Origin: Arcicella sp038230735
GTDB taxonomy: Bacteria; Bacteroidota; Bacteroidia; Cytophagales; Spirosomataceae
Direction: 5' to 3'
Length of the DNA: 64,000 nt
NCBI GenBank assembly: GCA_038230735.1
Contig: JBBRMR010000004.1
Location: forward strand, 74,932 to 138,931
Shown here: positions 63,025 through 64,000 of the stretch, one piece after another
How positions within the stretch are numbered: position 1 is the first letter of the stretch
Layout of the letters: every line of letters begins with the position of its first letter
Notes under the pieces: generated by a model
Database searches by the model: none
What the model saw: the letters and a program-made list of their open reading frames with translations, nothing else
Told to the model about the DNA's origin: nothing
Translations under genes and position numbers: made by a program

Positions 63025-63759
63025 TTATTCAGATTTCAACATATTTTTTGCTGTACCAATTGCCTCTTTCGCCCATAAAAGGTGCATTTTTCCAGAATAG
63101 TGCAATTGATCGCTGGCAAAATAATCATTTTCTGTATTCTTTCTCGAAATCTCGGTGATGTCAATAAAAACAATTCCCAATTTCTTACATTCATCTTTTG
63201 CTACATTATTGAAAGCATCAATTTGTTCTCCAATTTGCTTAGAATTCATATTTTTGCCAAAAGGCGACATCCCCCAATCTGGAATCGAAAGTACGAAAAC
63301 TCGTTTGGGTTGATTTTTGGCAAAACCTACACTGGTATTTAGCAATGTACGAAATTCAGTCCGATATTCATCTAAACTCTGCCCACGATACTGATTATTT
63401 ACCCCGATTAATAACGAAACCATGTCATATTGTTCCGTAACTTTCTGAGCATTAATCGCATTTATCAATTCTTCGGTTGTCCAACCCGTCCGAGCAATGA
63501 TGTCATGTTTGGTAAAATAAAAATCATTTTTCAGTAAATCAATCAACTGCACACTCCAACGATTTTTTTCTTCCACACTCTGACCAATCGTATAAGAGTC
63601 GCCCAAGGCTAAGAATTTTCGTTGGGGTAAATTGGTAATCTGCGGGTTAGGCATTACCGAAACAATATTACCATTCACAGCAGGCATCGGTTCAGACGAA
63701 TCTGAACTACAACCTGAAATAACAGATAAAGAAAATAATATGGCAGCAATTTTACGCAT
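63025..63759 (-). CDS. SGNH/GDSL hydrolase lipoprotein
   Basis: A 244-residue lipoprotein with lipobox VISGC (Cys17). The SGNH blocks are present: block I ALGDSYTIGQS near residue 52 (nucleophile Ser), block III IGVNNQYRG near 118, and block V SDQLHYSGKMH near 219 with Asp and His. The Gly block II lies around TGWTTEEL. It is an esterase or acylhydrolase on the outer membrane or periplasmic side; the substrate is unknown. It is followed by a terminator. Confidence 0.92.
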   Translation of the reverse strand: MRKIAAILFSLSVISGCSSDSSEPMPAVNGNIVSVMPNPQITNLPQRKFLALGDSYTIGQSVEEKNRWSVQLIDLLKNDFYFTKHDIIARTGWTTEELINAINAQKVTEQYDMVSLLIGVNNQYRGQSLDEYRTEFRTLLNTSVGFAKNQPKRVFVLSIPDWGMSPFGKNMNSKQIGEQIDAFNNVAKDECKKLGIVFIDITEISRKNTENDYFASDQLHYSGKMHLLWAKEAIGTAKNMLKSE

Positions 63760-63901
63760 TTGCAGTCTTCTTAGAATTTAACATTTAAGTCCATATATCA
63801 AGTAAAATAATTTTATGAAATTCTCATAGGCTTGAACCTTCAAAAATATATACGTAAATTAATACTACTGGACAAATAATTTATTACAAGGAATTGGGAC
63901 A

Positions 63902-64000
63902 TTAATTTTCACATTCAAAAATTGTACTAAATCCAGAAATTGAGATAGTGTTACGAATCTTTGTTTGATTAATGACTGCCCTTGTTTGAACACTGAAATA
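63902..64000 (-). CDS. Possible C-terminal end of a gene entering from the right
   Basis: On the minus strand the frame is open from the window edge to TAA at 63902-63904, giving 32 codons ending ISISGFSTIFECEN. This is too short to judge, but it is the only open frame in the last 240 bases and codon use is not odd. It may be the tail of a CDS that starts beyond the window. Confidence 0.3.
   Translation of the reverse strand, partial: YFSVQTRAVINQTKIRNTISISGFSTIFECEN

Overview
The window looks like chromosomal DNA of an AT-rich, gliding-type Bacteroidota, most likely order Cytophagales; a Spirosomaceae relative such as Emticicia or Arcicella is an inference from gene content, not a match. 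The support is a GldD gliding lipoprotein, two proteins with a type IX secretion (T9SS) C-terminal sorting domain, a GLPGLI/outer-membrane-receptor pair, several LytTR regulators, A-rich start regions with little Shine-Dalgarno signal, and a good Bacteroidota promoter (TTG, about 20 nt, TAnnTTTG) before rplS. I saw no rRNA, tRNA or CRISPR array.

Layout. 1-5.3 kb: the N-terminal end of a HindVP-like restriction enzyme at the left edge, an unknown gene, an M1 metallopeptidase, then an overlapping ATPase/DUF4276 gene pair that resembles two-gene phage-defence systems. 5.4-15.7 kb: a fasciclin lipoprotein, a LytS/LytR-type two-component pair, an orphan HicB-like gene, a GH43-like secreted glycosidase, a lone LytTR protein and a T9SS-sorted S8 protease. 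15.8-18.6 kb: lutABC for L-lactate oxidation. 18.7-22.7 kb: a broken AraC-type regulator, then an MFS transporter and a trehalase. 22.7-30 kb: gldD, an AIM24/TIGR00266 protein, a PlsC acyltransferase, a candidate small RNA, a LytTR response regulator, a GbsR/MarR regulator and class II aldolase. 30-36 kb: GLPGLI plus TonB-receptor-like protein, then a lipoprotein gene disrupted by a frameshift and an in-frame stop. 36-44 kb: thioredoxin-like protein, MFS transporter, NhaD antiporter, aspartate aminotransferase, an IS30 element and a LytTR remnant. 44-53.7 kb: rplS, small secreted proteins, an acyl-CoA dehydrogenase with its MarR regulator and three matching palindromic operators, nitroreductase, an RsmB-like methyltransferase and cysE-cysM. 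54-64 kb: a 1762-residue T9SS adhesin, a GMC oxidoreductase, a HupE-like protein, an APH-like phosphotransferase and an SGNH lipoprotein.

The most unusual signal is not a gene. Many intergenic gaps are built from short repeated 'words' (for example GTGATTTGTGAGT, AAGTATTAAGTA, TAACGCAGAT, CTCATTGCTCAAAGC) arranged as long imperfect inverted repeats. Within operons the G/T-rich arm follows the upstream stop codon and the C/A-rich arm precedes the next start codon. One word family also lies inside coding sequence, where it encodes the hydrophobic core LLIAQSS of two unrelated signal peptides. Other points to check are the ATPase/DUF4276 pair, the small RNA between the plsC-like gene and the LytTR regulator, the MarR regulon, a tandem-in-palindrome element present in two copies, and several recent pseudogenes.
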